Part shown: positions 1 through 11,452 of the stretch, piece by piece
Layout: every line of letters begins with the position of its first letter
How positions within the stretch are numbered: the stretch's first letter is position 1
NCBI GenBank assembly: GCA_013180625.2
Contig: SNVD02002403.1
Location: 100,426 to 164,425 of the forward strand
From: Boswellia sacra
Lineage: Eukaryota; Streptophyta; Magnoliopsida; Sapindales; Burseraceae
Direction of reading: 5' to 3'
Length of the DNA: 64,000 nucleotides
The notes under the pieces: model-generated
Database searches by the model: none
The model's input: the letters and a program-made list of their open reading frames with translations, nothing else
What the model was told of the DNA's origin: nothing
Position numbers and translations under genes: made by a program

Positions 1-1670
1 AATGCTAAAATGGCTCAATTGAGAGCTGATATAGTCATACTCAAACAACGGCCTAACTCGTTAAAGCACTCCAAAATAGGCCTAACCGCATGAACCAACC
101 GCCACCCAAGGGTAATAGTAATGGTGATGGTGAGACCAACTAAGGTAGAGATAAGGGAAAAGCCCAATCAACCAAGAAGAGCCCGAATCAGTCAAGTAGT
201 TGGCCAAAGACATAGAGATAGTCCAATCCCTCTTAAAGAAGAAGGGGCTAAAAGTGGTTGAAAACTTGGATGGCATTTTCCTTATCGAGGACAACAATTT
301 GCCTCTCAAGTTTCGCATGCCAGACTTGCCCAAGTTTGATGGAAAGGGCAATCCAAAGACTCGTCTAAGATAGTATGCAACCGTCATGGCCACCATTCAT
401 ATGTTAAGGGGGCACATATTGAAGTACTTCTGTTATCCCTAGAAGATGATGTGGTAGTATGGTACCATGACCTCCCCAAGAGAGTGCAAAGAGATTGGGG
501 GGAGCTTTCTGAGCAATTTATAGAGTTCTACTGTCACAATACCTAACTGAGGGTAACCTTGAGGGATTTGGAGACAACACCTTAGAAGCCCAATGAGACT
601 TTCTCAAAGTATCTAGTCTATTGGAGGGCAAAGGCCACCAAAACGACCACCAGGCCTGTAGAGAATGGGTTTGCATGATGGTCAATGGAGCCCATACTTT
701 CGTTAGTGATAGACTAGTGGGCTTCCCCATCAAAACATTTGAAGACTTGTACGACTCGGGCATCCAAATATAGTTACCCTCAAAGAAGTCAAGGGCAGCA
801 TCACCAAGCTAGTGGGTCTAGCATGAAGCATGTTGAGGTGAAGGCAGTCGCCCAACAAAGAAAGTTCAACCATTTGGGAAGACCACTATCCAAGATCTTT
901 GCAAGATTGAGAGTTGAGGAAATCTAGCCATTGCCACCAAGAGAGCTTCCAAATCCATTACCAATGAATTAGAGGCATCACGAGAAGTGTGAATTCCACC
1001 AAGTAATCGATCACAAGACTGTTGATTATACTCGTCTTCACCATGAGATCCAAGACTTCATCAACAAGGGCCAGATTCCCGACCTCGAGATGTATAAGCC
1101 TAAAACAAGAAGCAATCCACTACCCAATTATGAGAGGGTACCTCCTCCAACAACCAACATGATTAGGTTAGGCTTGACTAAGGAGCAAGTCATGAACTCT
1201 TTTGAAGAAAGTAGATCAAGCAAGGCCGAGAGAGCCAATAGAAGGGAGAAGTCCAAGATTGAACAACAAGAACAGTCTACTAGAAAGGTGGACATGCAGA
1301 AGGATCCCAAGCTTGAAAAGCTTGAAAAGCCTAAAGAAGAAGAGCCTAATGAGATCATTGAGAAGGCAAAAGATAAGCCCAATCCTTGGGCAGCCCAGAT
1401 TTTCACAAAGAAGGGTGGATAGACTGATATTGTAGTAAAGGGAGTCAAGCAAAGCTTAGAACTTGAATTTGTGTGCTTTAGTGATCAGCAGGAGGAAGAG
1501 CCGCAAGAAGAGGAAGAAGAAGAAGTTGAAGTGACACCCACCAAGAAGACGTCCACACCATCAAGTACTTTCGCCAAGAAATGGATGGCCATAAAAAGGG
1601 CTGGAAGAGGCTCACCATCCAGGAGGCTTAAGGTGAAAAAGGATAGAGAAGTTAAGAAATGAAAGCGAGT
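1..1670 (+). pseudogene. Tat-type gag remnant (element 1)
   Basis: Gag makes the RNA-packaging capsid of the element. In broken frames one reads the conserved capsid block (MPDLPKFDGKGNP near 318-357; LRDLETTP near 559-583; RLVGFPIKTFEDLYDSG near 712-760) and a C-terminal region with the pattern FHQ...DH.T....LHHEIQDFINKGQIPDLE near 990-1090. The last part is Lys/Glu-rich (1090-1660). Frames change several times and amber/ochre codons interrupt it. The same blocks recur at 12229-13060, 24030-28800 (minus), 31600-32990 and 47873-50306, which makes the family assignment secure. Confidence 0.8.
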
Positions 1671-2530
1671 TGAGAGCATCGAGTGTAAGAAGAGCTTGCA
1701 TAGAAGGTGTGAAAAAGTGAGAGTTATGGGAATATGGGATGACATTCCTAAAGTCAAGCCCTTCCAAACTTTTGGGTTGACTTCAGCAGTTATGAAAAAG
1801 AAGAAGTGAGAATTGAGGGTGAAACACATGAGGGAGAAACACTTAAGGGTGAGAATGTACAAGAAGTAACAAAGAGTGGTAGATTTTACCATGAGAAGGA
1901 GAAAGAGAAACCAATTGAGAAAACTATCGAGAAGGGCAAAGAAGTTGCCATAGAAGAAACTAAAAAAGAAGAAGATCAAGTGATCAAGCAATTAAAGAAG
2001 ACTGAAGCAAATGCTATCACTTGGAATTTATTGATATCATCCTAAAAGCATAGAGAAGCCATGGCGAAAGCTTTGGCATATGTGGAAACATCAATGGCTA
2101 CTACTACAAATGAAAAGTTAACTACCTTGACTGAAAGAGAACCCAAAAGGGCAAATGAGAAGAGGGTGATCATCTTCACTAATAAAGATCTACCTTTTAA
2201 AGGAAGGAATTATAACAAGCCATTGTTTATTACTGTAGAAATTAGCGGGAAGGCATCTCCTTACATCATGGTAGATGATGGGTCCACCATTAATATTGTG
2301 CCTATGAAGATATTGCATAAGTGGGTTTAGTAAAGATAAGCTTAAGCCTTGTGAGATGTTGATCAGGGCTTAAAACGACTCGAAGAGAAGTGCTATTCGG
2401 ATTTTCAAGGCGTTAGTGAAGACTGGACGAATTGAAGTTATGACAAATTTCACGATCCTTAACATTCCAATCACATTTGCTGCCTTGCTAGGATGAGCAT
2501 GGTTTCATTCGCTTGGCAGAATTCCTTCCA
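1671..2530 (+). pseudogene. gag-pro linker and aspartic protease remnant (element 1)
   Basis: The linker (1671-2045) is acidic and Lys/Glu-rich, with a MGIWDDIPK-like motif near 1726-1752 that recurs as MGVWDDFED at 32134-32160 in another gag. A retropepsin-like block follows: an open stretch at 2061-2330 contains PFKGRNYNKPLFITVE and then DDGSTINIVPM, where D-D-G-S stands at the position of the catalytic D-S/T-G. A stop ends the open stretch at 2328-2330 but recognisable protease C-terminal sequence (SAIRIFKALVKT) continues to about 2530. The enzyme would have processed the polyprotein; this copy cannot make a full product. Confidence 0.7.
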
Positions 2531-3459
2531 CCTTAATAAGAAGATCCGATTTAACATGGATAGGGATATTATAACCATTCATGTAGCCTCAACAATTGAG
2601 CCAGCTACTTTAAACATGAAGGTTGGAGAAATACCTTACATAGGAGGCTTTCACATAGCCATGATTGATAAAGTCAGCACAATTTTAGCTAGGATAATGA
2701 AGAAAAAAAGTATTGCCAAGAACTGGGCTTGGAAGGAATGGACGTGTTTCACCATCCTTTACAGATTTCAAAGGCCAAACTTCTACAAGAGGTTTGGGTT
2801 ATGAGTTCAATAGGGAAGAAGAAGACTTTGAGCCCAAGAAAAGGAAATTTATCAAATTTGTCAAGGCCCAAGAAATGAAGTACGTGGGAGTTTCTGAACC
2901 ATGGGTTTTCAAAGGAATGTTGAAGTCCAGACTTGAGATCTTCAAGGATGTCCTTCAAGCAAGAATCACCAAGGGGAATGACTTAGTGGAGGAAATGGAG
3001 AAGATGACCATCAAGGAGAAGAAGCCTCAAGATCAAGCAACACCAATAGACCAGTCCATCGACCTTGCCACTTTCATCGAGGAAGAAATCAAAGATGTAT
3101 TCTATGAGAATGCATTTGTACTCACCCCTTTGAAGAATAAGACATTGTTTATGTTTCTAAATCTGAAGCAATAAAGAATAAGTTTGCTTACTTGTGTAAT
3201 GTCTTTCTTAATGGCATTGTGCATCATAATTTGCATTTCACTGGCATATTTGACATCCATACCATTCAAACTCATGACATTAATATTGGTACAATAAAAA
3301 AACCCAAGAACATATGTATTACACTTGACACAACTCCTGAAAAGAGAGAGAAATTTGAAAAATTAGTAAAAAAATGAAGAAGTCTTCGCATGGTCCTATG
3401 ATGACATGCCTGGAATTAAGAGGAGCATCGTTGGGCATACAATCCCAACTTATCCATAT
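2531..3459 (+). pseudogene. pro-RT spacer of Tat polyprotein (element 1)
   Basis: Two open stretches cover the stretch between protease and reverse transcriptase. The first (2713-3174) is a charged segment with FKDVL near 2941 and many Lys/Glu. The second (3192-3377) reads FDIHTIQTHDINIGT and then KREKFEKLV, matching an equivalent block at about 57310-57480 of the Tat element at 47-60 kb. This is the usual connector upstream of RT that ends in an acidic DMPGI-type motif (seen near 3404-3418). No enzymatic activity is expected from the spacer itself. Confidence 0.6.
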
Positions 3460-4165
3460 ATGAAGCTAGTGAAGCAGAAATTAAAGAGGCTGAGACCGAA
3501 GTAAGCTTAGAAAATCAAAGAGGAAGATGGAATGTTCCTAATGTGTGTGGATTATTGAGACTTGAATAAGGCCATATAAAAGGATAAATTTCTTTTGCCT
3601 CACATTGATGTGCTAGTAGATAGCACTGTCGCTAGCGTGGTGTTCTCCTTCATAGATGGGTTTTCTGGTTACAACCAGATAATGATGGCCAATGAAGATA
3701 AGATGAAAATATCCTTCATTACAAAATGGGGAACCTACTACTATAAGGTGATGTCCTTCAGATTGAAGAATGCAGGGGCAACTTACCAACGAATGGTGAT
3801 GACACTATTTCAGGACTTGATGCACAAAGAGATACAAGAATATATGGATGACATGATGATGAAATCAGAAACTCGAGAAGGTCACTTTGAAGCCTTAGAC
3901 AGATTCCTAGAAAGGGTGAAGTAATAGAAGCTGCGGATAAATTCAAAGAAGTGTGTCTTCGGAGTTACCTTAGAGAAGTTTTTAGGGTTTATAGTTCACA
4001 AGAAAGGGATAGAAATAGATCCAAACAAGGTCAAGGCAATTACGGAGATGCAATCACCCAAGATCAAATAAGAAGTTTGAGGGTTTGCTGGGAAGATCTA
4101 ACATATTAGTCTATTTATTGCCAAACTAACGATAGTTTGTGCACTGATCTTCAGACTTCTAAAGA
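3460..4165 (+). pseudogene. Reverse transcriptase domain remnant (element 1)
   Basis: RT copies element RNA into cDNA. Visible motifs in order: CVDY*DLNKA (near 3545-3575, one stop inside), LPHIDVLVD (3597), FSFIDGFSGYNQIMM (catalytic Asp of motif A, 3646-3690), FITKWGTYYYKVMSF (3714), LKNAGATYQRMV (3763-3798) and YMDDMMMKSE (3841-3870), so the catalytic YMDD box is intact. A long open stretch (3595-3924) ends in a stop, after which SKKCVFG and KFLGFIVHKKG continue the thumb region. Stops and a frame change near 4070 inactivate it. Confidence 0.85.
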
Positions 4166-5100
4166 AGGATTAGCTAGTGGAGTGGAATGACCAATGCCAA
4201 GAGGCATTTGAAAATATTAAGAAGTACTTACAAAATTTGCCAGTTTTGAGACTGCCAAAACCTGGCAAGAATTTGATTCTCTACTTGGCTTTTGAGGAGG
4301 AGGCCATCGATGCTATGCTAACACAAGAAGATAAGCATGGTGCAGAGCATGTCGTCTACTATCTTAGCAAAAAGTTGCTACCGTATGAAAAGAAGTATAA
4401 CCACGTGGAGAAAACATGCTTGGTTATGGTCCGGCTCTTAAAGAAGTTAAGAAATTATTTTCAGTCTTATAAAATTAAGGTTGTCTCAAAGAAGAATCCA
4501 ATGAAATATCGTTATGAAGCACCATCATTGGCAGGGAAGCTAGCTAGATGGTTGGTCTAGTTGTTAGAATTTGACATTGAGTATGCCACCAAGAAAGTGC
4601 TGAAAGGAAGAGCAGTAGTAGAGTTTTTGGCGATGAATCCAGTCGATAATGATGAACCATGGGAGTTGGAATTCCTAGATAAACATCTAGGGATAATCTC
4701 AGTGGTGGGATGGAGGATGTTCTTTGATAGAGTTGTCAACCGAAATGGTGCTGGAATAAGAGTCATTCTAGTATCACCAACTAAAGAAGTCATTCCATTT
4801 GCTAAGAAGTTGGAGTTCAAAGTCACAAACAATTGGTTGAATACGAAGACTATGCCTTTAGGTTGGAAGTTGTGATTATGATGGCATTGATGAAATAGAA
4901 GTGTTGGAAGATTTAAAACTAATCATCTCTTAAGCTAATAAAGATTGGAATATACGGGAATGAAGCTTGAAACCATACCTTGAGCATATCAGAAGGTTGA
5001 TTGGGAGGTTCAAGCAGTGTACCTTCACCCATCTCCTCAGAAACGAGAATCAGATGGCTAATGCTTTGGCTTCTTTGGGATCAGTCTGGGTGAGTACCCA
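4166..5100 (+). pseudogene. RNase H plus second (archaeal-type) RNase H remnant (element 1)
   Basis: The first block (4177-4560) reads WNDQCQEAFENIKKYL, then VVYYLSKKLLPYEKKYN, the standard gypsy RNase H core; its last codons run into a stop at 4558-4560. The second block (about 4654-4860) reads EPWELEFLDKHLG, GWRMFFDRVVNRNGAGIRV and FAKKLEFKVTNN, the pattern of the extra archaeal-type RNase H that is diagnostic of Tat/Ogre elements. After 4860 the frame shifts and the remaining piece (to 5100, with ANALASLGS near 5058) is broken. Role: removal of RNA from the RNA:DNA hybrid. Confidence 0.8.
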
Positions 5101-6437
5101 AGAATTATTGATCAGACCAATAGTGATATCATAAGTATGGGGTCCTTGTCATAGGGAACCCCATGTAATGGAGGCCGAAGTGGATGAGAAGCCATGGTTC
5201 TATGACTTGAAAAGATACCTGGAAAATAGGGTTCTACCAGATAAGGCCAACGAGAGAGATAAGGTTGTACTACGAAGGTTGGCCCAACAATTTGCTTGTC
5301 ATCAAGGAGTGACACAAGAGAATGCCAGAAGGGATGCAGTTGAGGTGTGTTGATGAGAAAGAAGAAAGAATACTTATAGAGGAAATCCATAATGGTGTTT
5401 GTGGACTGCATATGAATGGGCTAATGCTTGCAAAGAAGATAATGAGGCGAGGCTTTTATTAGCTAACTTTGGAGACGGATTATGTCTAGTTTGTGAAGAG
5501 GCCTCACCAATGCCAGATCAATGAAAATTTGATTCACCAACCCTGCTTAAAGCTATGAGGGATGATAGCACTATGGCCCTTTGCTGCGTGGATCATTGAC
5601 ATTGTAGGTGAGATAAGGCCGTTAGCCTCTAATAGGCATCGATATGTGGTGGTGGCAATTGAATACTTCACCAAGTGGATAAAAGCTAAGTCCTAGAGTA
5701 AATTAGGGGCAAATAAGATGGTGAACTTCACTTAAAAGAATATCATATGCAGATTCAGAGTGCCACATCACGTCGTAACTGACAATGGGATTTATTTCTA
5801 GGCTGAGACTAAAGCCTTATTTCAAAAATATAGGATTGAACACCATAAGTCATGTCCATATAGGCCATAATCGAATGGAACAATAGAAGCAACCAATAAA
5901 AGCATCAAGAAAATGTTTGCCAATATGGTGCGGGCATACAAAGATTGGGCGGAGAAGTTGTTGTTTGTGTTATGGTTTTATCGAACAACACCCAAAAGTT
6001 CGATAGGCATGACACCCTTCTCGTTGGTATATGGCTTATAAATGGTCCTATCAAATGAGATAGAAATGAAATCAGTGAGAATTTCGATGGAAGCAAGAAT
6101 TCCTAAAGAAGATTAGGTTAACAATAGATGTAAATAATTGGCCTTAATTGATGGGAAAAGAATGAGGGTCGGATATCACATGCAACTATATCAGAAGCCG
6201 GTTGCTCGAGCCTTTAACAAGAATGTAAAGGCAAGGAAGCTAAAAAAAGGGAAATTGGTCCTTAAACAGGCCAGGTCAGTACTGCTTGATCTAAGAGGAA
6301 AGTTTAAGCCCAACTGGGAGGGCCTATTCATTGTGACGAAGGTCATGTCTGACGGAGCCACCATCCTATCAGACATAAAAGGGAATGAGTTAACTGAGCC
6401 CATCAACGTGGATAAGTTGAAGAAATACTATGTATGA
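5101..6437 (+). pseudogene. Integrase remnant (element 1)
   Basis: Integrase inserts the cDNA into the chromosome. An HHCC-type zinc finger is traceable at 5380-5525 (EEIHNGVCGLHMNG ... HQCQI, first cysteine altered). The catalytic core follows with WIIDIVGEIRPLASNRHRYV (5592-5650), VVTDNGIYF (5774-5800) and the Glu motif near 5873-5910 (SNGTIEATNKSIKK). The C-terminal region is open at 6138-6437 and reads FKPNWEGLFIVTKV ending in NVDKLKKYYV, identical in layout to 60115-60297. Internal stops (for example at 5459 and 5800) show decay. Confidence 0.8.
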
Positions 6438-7210
6438 AAAAAAAGCGTGAGAGAAAAAATAATTAATCAGAAAACTAAAAATGGTTGACTAATGACAGGA
6501 GTTGTCTCATTGTGCACATGTCGTTTGAAAAACAAAAGATTATACTTTTATTAATAAAATAAAATTGTTTGGGAACAAATATGCTTTTGAATTTCTTATT
6601 ATAATGACAAAAAGAAAGCATCTAATATCTGAGTTGACTAACAATGTCATCTCTGTCTTTTCGATGGACTACGAATAGGCTTACCATATTGCTCATGGCA
6701 CCGTCTAGCTCGAATAGCCAGACTAGGAATGGAGGCTTGAAGGGTCACCCAATCCTTGTACCAGTCATCTATCTTAAAATTAGGGTCATGGAATCGATTC
6801 CTCTTAACGTTGCTATATGGCCAAGAATCCTTCACACACTCTAGATAACAACCGAACAATCTCCTAGGACTGAAAGCAGTCGTTGAATCCACGATCCTTT
6901 ACTTAAGTCCATACTGCTGACATAGCCTAGGAGGATCATAAAATAAACTGTGGGTGAAGCCCGCTAAAGGCATGCATGTAATATATGCCCTAAATGTCAC
7001 ATGTCCAGCCTCTACCATGGACAATGCCAGCGAATCTGAGTATTAGGAATGATTCAAAACTAATCGATCTGAGAAGAACATCTCGCAAGTCCCCTCCTCG
7101 TATGAAGTCGAGGGCTATAATGGGAAATGTTCCTTTCGGGCGGTGCTAGAATAGATAGCCTCTCTTGTAACCAAATCTGAGGAAAAGAAATAAAGAAAAA
7201 TTTAAAAAAA

Positions 7211-7504
7211 ATGCCTACTAAGTCAAAAACATGAAATGGCAACTTAGGCAAAAATTAAGGCCAGCTTGCTAAGTTGAAAACCTAAAAGGGCAGCTTAGGC
7301 AAAGGTTAGGGCATGAAAAAAAAAGAAAAGAAAAAGCTCGTTGAGTTGAAAACCCGAAAAGGCAGCTTAGGCAAAAGTTAGGGTAAGTTTGCTAAGTCAA
7401 AATCTCAGAAAGGGCGGCTTAGGCAAAAATTGAAGCATAAAAAAATTGAAATGAAAAATGAATGAACCTACTAAGTTGAAAACCCAAAAAGGGCGGCTTA
7501 GGCA
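7211..7504. repeat. CTAAG/CTTAG hairpin tandem repeats, five units
   Basis: Five units of roughly 50-70 bp share a left arm like GCTAAGTTGAAAACCC and a right arm like GGGCAGCTTAGGC. Within a unit CTAAG pairs with CTTAG and CCC with GGG around a GAAAA-like loop, so each unit can fold into a stem-loop. A homologous five-unit array lies at 14757-15055. Confidence 0.8.
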
Positions 7505-7783
7505 GCATTAAGAGAAAAACTTGAAGAAGCAGAAGACTGCCACTGAATCTCTGACTTGGATCAATCTCGATTCGATCCAATTCGATGAATGTCTCAGCCA
7601 AAATTAAGGGAATTACTATGAAACCACGTCCCATATGAGGAATGATGGTCACAAGATGAGGATCTCTAATACCGCCTAGTGAGACTAATAAAAACTATGC
7701 AAGAATATAGAACTGAAAAAGGCAAAGCCAATGAGATGAGGTCTTGTCTATCATTTCAAGTAGAGGTATGAGGGAAGATAATG

Positions 7784-8144
7784 TCACTCTACTACCTCCG
7801 ATGTGACCACCCATGGTAGAAATCGGGAAGTCAAAGAAGTGGGCAGGATTAGATATTGATGGTGTCTAGACAGTAGGTGAGATGATACTCTCAAAATTGG
7901 ACAAATGACGACCGAGTACAGCGAAGAATTCCTCATGCAGGGGGCAAAGCTCTTGCTCATTGAAGTGGCAGATATGATCATAAGGATCCTTGAAGTTCAT
8001 ATATTCTTTAAGAAAAGGGACATTGAGCTTTACATGTTGAAGAAACTTTAAATGGTAGAGACTGCTGGATTGGAGTCGTTTCCAGTCGTCATCCTTTACA
8101 AACTTCAAAAAAGGCTGGAGGGTCTTGAAAGAGGCCGTAGACAT
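7784..8144 (-). pseudogene. Antisense ORF, plant-mobile-domain/DUF7745-like N-terminal region (copy 1)
   Basis: Read on the minus strand from ATG at 8144-8142 the product begins MSTASFKTLQPFLKFVKDDD and continues through SLYHLKFLQHVKLNVPF, NFKDPYDHICHFNEQELCPL and EEFFAVLG. The pattern (W...L...SLY.L.FL..V.L..PF....F.DP..H...FN..ELCP...EF...LG) resembles the start of the plant mobile domain / DUF7745 group of transposon-derived proteins; the exact family is a judgement from memory. The same ORF start recurs at 15648 (decayed) and 60945 (well kept), so the strand and start are conserved. The reading ends in a stop at 7866 and continues in another frame to about 7784. A TATA-like box lies upstream at 8244-8236. 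Function inside the element is unknown. Confidence 0.6.
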
Positions 8145-8235
8145 GTTGAATAGCGCAAAGAAGCATTGAAAAGTGTAAAACAAATCTCGAGAAATGAGAG
8201 AAAGGATGTAGAGAACCAATAGAGAGGAAATGGCA

Positions 8236-8244
8236 CTTAAATAG
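8236..8244 (-). promoter_or_regulatory. TATA-like box of the antisense ORF (copy 1)
   Basis: The minus strand reads CTATTTAAG about 90 nt upstream of the antisense ATG at 8144. Copy 3 has CCTATATAAG at the equivalent place (60993-60984), and the antisense gene at 22169 has GTATAAAGC (22280-22272). Confidence 0.45.
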
Positions 8245-8700
8245 TGCGTAAAACGAAGCAAAAATAGGAAGGAAAGGAGAAGCCATAGGGAGAACTATTG
8301 ACTAACTATTTGATTGATGCCCAACGATTCCTTGATAGCCACCTGACTGTCTAACAGGCACCTGACGATCTAACAGTTGCCCGATAGTTATTAGGGAAAA
8401 ATAGCTCATTAGGCCCTCCTTCCGCATAATTTTTCACTTTCTAAACGTGTATCGGTGAGTAGTTTGGAGTGCAGGATTTCCAAACTTTGTAGTTTTATTT
8501 GGAATTGAATAAATGACGATGTAGAAACATATTTGAACAAATTTGGATGTAAATTTATATGCACAGTACATGAAGCTAAAGATAGAAAATTTTAGTAAGT
8601 TTTTGAAAGTTGTTTACATTTTGATTGTACATCACAGAAGTTCATATACAGAAGCAAAATGAACAAAATGAATCATGAAAAAAGCCAATGGTGACAATCC

Positions 8701-8802
8701 TCACTCATGGCCATTGTGGTCAACATCAAAGGAGAAAGCAGCAACTTGAGCTTGAAGATGCTCAACCACTTGCTTCAGACGAGCAACCTCCTGACGACTC
8801 AT
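8701..8802 (-). pseudogene. Antisense terminal exon with coiled-coil (copy 1)
   Basis: On the minus strand an ATG at 8802 opens a 33-codon stretch, MSRQEVARLKQVVEHLQAQV and on to GHE-stop, with heptad-like Leu/Val spacing. It is preceded by GGTTAG, a plausible 3' splice site at 8804-8803. The same stretch, with stops, is at 15711-15830 (VVASLVDTNDNGDNE-stop). I read it as the last exon of a second antisense gene of the Tat 3' region; the upstream exons may lie in 9180-9340 (PRGKRSRASSLGTGTSAS on the minus strand). Confidence 0.45.
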
Positions 8803-9459
8803 CTAACCAACCAAAAGAATCATATAGCTAGAAAAACTATTAAGATAGAAATCATGCATACATGAAGCATAAAGTGGTGCTTTACCTGATACTAATGTGA
8901 CATCTATAAAACATATCCATGAGAAGCAACCTACATACAAAAAACTTGCTCCATGGAAGATCGTGGCACCTGCATCACATTAGAGTAACAATTGATTGAA
9001 GAATGACAAAAGACTTGAGGAATGTATAGTTAGAAGACTTACCATAGTGGTATCTTATTGAACAAAAGGAACAGGCATGTTCGGATCCTCAGCAATCATG
9101 TGACTACTAATTTGTCCACTAGTATCCAATGTGTAGATGACATCACTAGCATAAGCTCAGAAGTCACCGATCACATGGCCAGCTGGAATAGCTAGAGTAG
9201 CTAAAGGAGCTGGAGGGGGACGTGACTACTAAGCGATGGCAGAAAAGGAAGCAGATGTGCCAGTACCCAACGAGGAGGCTCTCGATCGCTTCCCACGAGG
9301 AGTTGAAAAGCTACCAGCACAACTAGACATAGCAAGAGAGTAAGGAGTCTGATTAGCATATCGATCGGGTCTAGTATGTAACAAGGTAGCTCAAACCCAG
9401 TCCATATAAAAAGTCATTATTAATGGAAACTCAATCGTATTTTAATGAATCTTGTTCAT

Positions 9460-11431
9460 TATAGACACTAAATTTTTTAGGCTCGATGAAGGAATGAAGA
9501 TGAATGTCGAGCAAAGAAAATGACCAAAATGCTATTGGAGTCCAAGAAAGGAAAGGTCAGAGGGATTTGGTGAAAGGTCTCGAAAAGTAACATTTGACTT
9601 CAAAAAATAACAGAAATTAATCTAGGATAAATCTGATGATGAGTCATATACCATTACAAAGCTACAGATTTCTAATTTTCATAGAAATTTACGGATCATG
9701 AATCTGAGTTGAAATAAAAAATTTATAAGCAATTGAAGAGAAAGGTCAGAAGGGACTTCAGTGCAAAATTGTTAAATAGAAAAGGCCAAATAAAAGAGTA
9801 CTGTCCATGAGTTACTGTTTACATTTTACTGTTCATTCAAATCCCACATTTGTTTTTTATTACTTTTTCACTCCAAGGAAAGCCTAAATAAGCACACCTT
9901 GGGCACACTTCTCAAGGCATCCAGAAATCCTTGCTCTCTCCCTCTAGGATAAACTTGTGAGAATTCTGAGGAGTCTTTTCTAGTATAATATTTTTTTCGA
10001 CATTTTATATTGCTCTAAACCCGAAAAGGTATGTCCTGAGAGTAATTTTCTCTTCTCCCTTGTATTTTCTTCCTTATTTTCCTTGCTTAGAATTAAGCAT
10101 TTTTAGAATTTATTTTTATACTTAGAAGTGTGCTAGGATTATTTTGAATTGTTCTAACCCTTATCTATTTTGTGAGAGGGATAAGCGTGTCGATGTAAGT
10201 CCGTTATTTCTTTTTTATCTAGAAACATGTTTAGGAATTTAATTTTCTTCGTGAATGCTTAAATTCATGCTTAGGAGTACATAATTAGAATGATGCTAGG
10301 AGAACTTATATTTACTTTGATGTATGCTAGGAAATAGCATAAAATAGGTAAGAATCACCATTTTGCCTATGGATGTCTTATTTGAGCTAGAATGGCTGTG
10401 ATTGAAGTTGATTTCTTGGATTAGGCTATAAATGCCATATTTAGGCTAGAATATGCCAGGATAGATATTTTTAGGCTAGAATGCCATGAATTAATATGAA
10501 TTATGCTAGAGTAGCAATAGGCTAGAATTGCCATTAATTAATATGAATTATGGTAGAATAACAATAGACTAGAATATCATGATAGAATTATCCAATCTAG
10601 GCTAGAATTCCACGATAGTACATTATGGCTTTGTATTGAATTCATTGATTAATGAATGTATGAATGTACCGTGAATACACTTTATTTAAAATGATGCCAT
10701 GAAGTGATGATGGAATCATATTGATGGTGAGGGACCATTGTTAAAGAGTGATATATGTATGAATATGCATGTAGAGGCTTGATAAACATGGAACAGACTC
10801 ACATATGGTGGTAAGGAATTCCTTATTTATAAAATCTCGAATTGATGGCTTATTAAATGTATGAGTTGGATGAATATGCTTTTTTTTGTTGAATACTTGA
10901 TTTATGTGAATGTTATATTTGGAGTGTTGTAAGTAGAATTATTTTGTTTTATTATTGAAGAATAATGGATGTAATCCTCTTCCCCTTCCCCTATGTTTGA
11001 AAAGAGCTGTAACTCTATTCTCCTCCCTCTTTCTATGCATGAATATACAACTGCTTTGATTGAATAATCACTTCACATGACTAAAGAAGATAAAATATGA
11101 AATGTGTGCCTAAAATGAACAACTCTAAGTGGACTAAGTAACAATACGAGCTATTCTTATTGGGTATTTCCCTAGTGGAGGTCGGATTTATATCCGAGAG
11201 GGTCGAATGACTCACACCTAACATTTCGAACCTATCTTTGAGGGGATGAGGGTAATTCTGGTCCTGAAGCAAGGGATCAAATTGTCCCCATTCATTCCCA
11301 ATTGAATAATTGGGAGGCGACTTCATTCTCCATACATGCCTATGGCTCATTTGTGCTCCCTTAAGTCTCAAAAGAGGCTTTGACACAGTGTCATACTCGC
11401 AAATGCTCTGATGGGATGAAAGCCCCGTTCA
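9460..11431 (+). repeat. LTR1 (Tat type), shared between elements 1 and 2
   Basis: It starts TATAGACACTAAAT (TG decayed to TA; the related solo LTR at 25987 keeps TGTAGACACTAAAT) and ends GAAAGCCCCGTTCA. A TATA-like box CCTAAATAAG is at 9893-9902, preceded by several TACTGTTCAT-type motifs. Alignment by eye with 18745-20758 and 25987-27963 runs over the full length. A PBS follows three bases after the end, so this is a 5' LTR for the downstream gag as well as the 3' LTR of the upstream element. Confidence 0.8.
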
Positions 11432-11434
11432 TAT

Positions 11435-11452
11435 TTGTGACTTCACTATGGA
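11435..11452 (+). other. Primer binding site of Tat element 2
   Basis: TTGTGACTTCACTATGGA lies three bases after LTR1. It aligns with the better kept PBS TGGCAACTCCACTGAGGA at 36952-36969 and the minus-strand TAGTGACTCAACTGGGGA at 29798-29781. Tat/Ogre PBSs of this type are usually ascribed to tRNA-Arg. Confidence 0.65.

Larger units (their letters stand above)
1..9459 (+). mobile_element. Tat-type Ty3/gypsy element 1, internal region (5' end outside window)
   Basis: Decayed coding blocks occur in the order gag, protease, RT, RNase H, second RNase H-like domain, integrase, all on the plus strand, followed by about 3 kb of 3' region and an LTR at 9460. The second RNase H-like domain after the first and the long 3' region with antisense ORFs are known traits of the Tat/Ogre lineage. 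Every domain is split by stops and frameshifts, so the element is dead. Its 5' LTR and PBS lie left of the window. Confidence 0.85.
6438..9459. other. 3' non-gag/pol region of Tat element 1
   Basis: This 3-kb stretch lies between integrase and LTR1. It contains a set of hairpin-forming tandem repeats (7211-7504), an antisense ORF on the minus strand (7784-8144), a patch of short inverted motifs (8286-8400) and an antisense terminal exon (8701-8802). Corresponding blocks recur at 14691-18744 and 20759-23626, and the antisense ORF recurs at 60591-60945. Between 6438 and 7210, and between 8820 and 9459 apart from a possible minus-strand coding patch near 9180-9340, I recognise nothing else. Confidence 0.7.

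Noticed and set aside
1485..1991. 168-codon minus-strand ORF with Phe-rich composition
   Set aside because: Shadow of the Lys/Glu-rich gag-pro linker on the plus strand.
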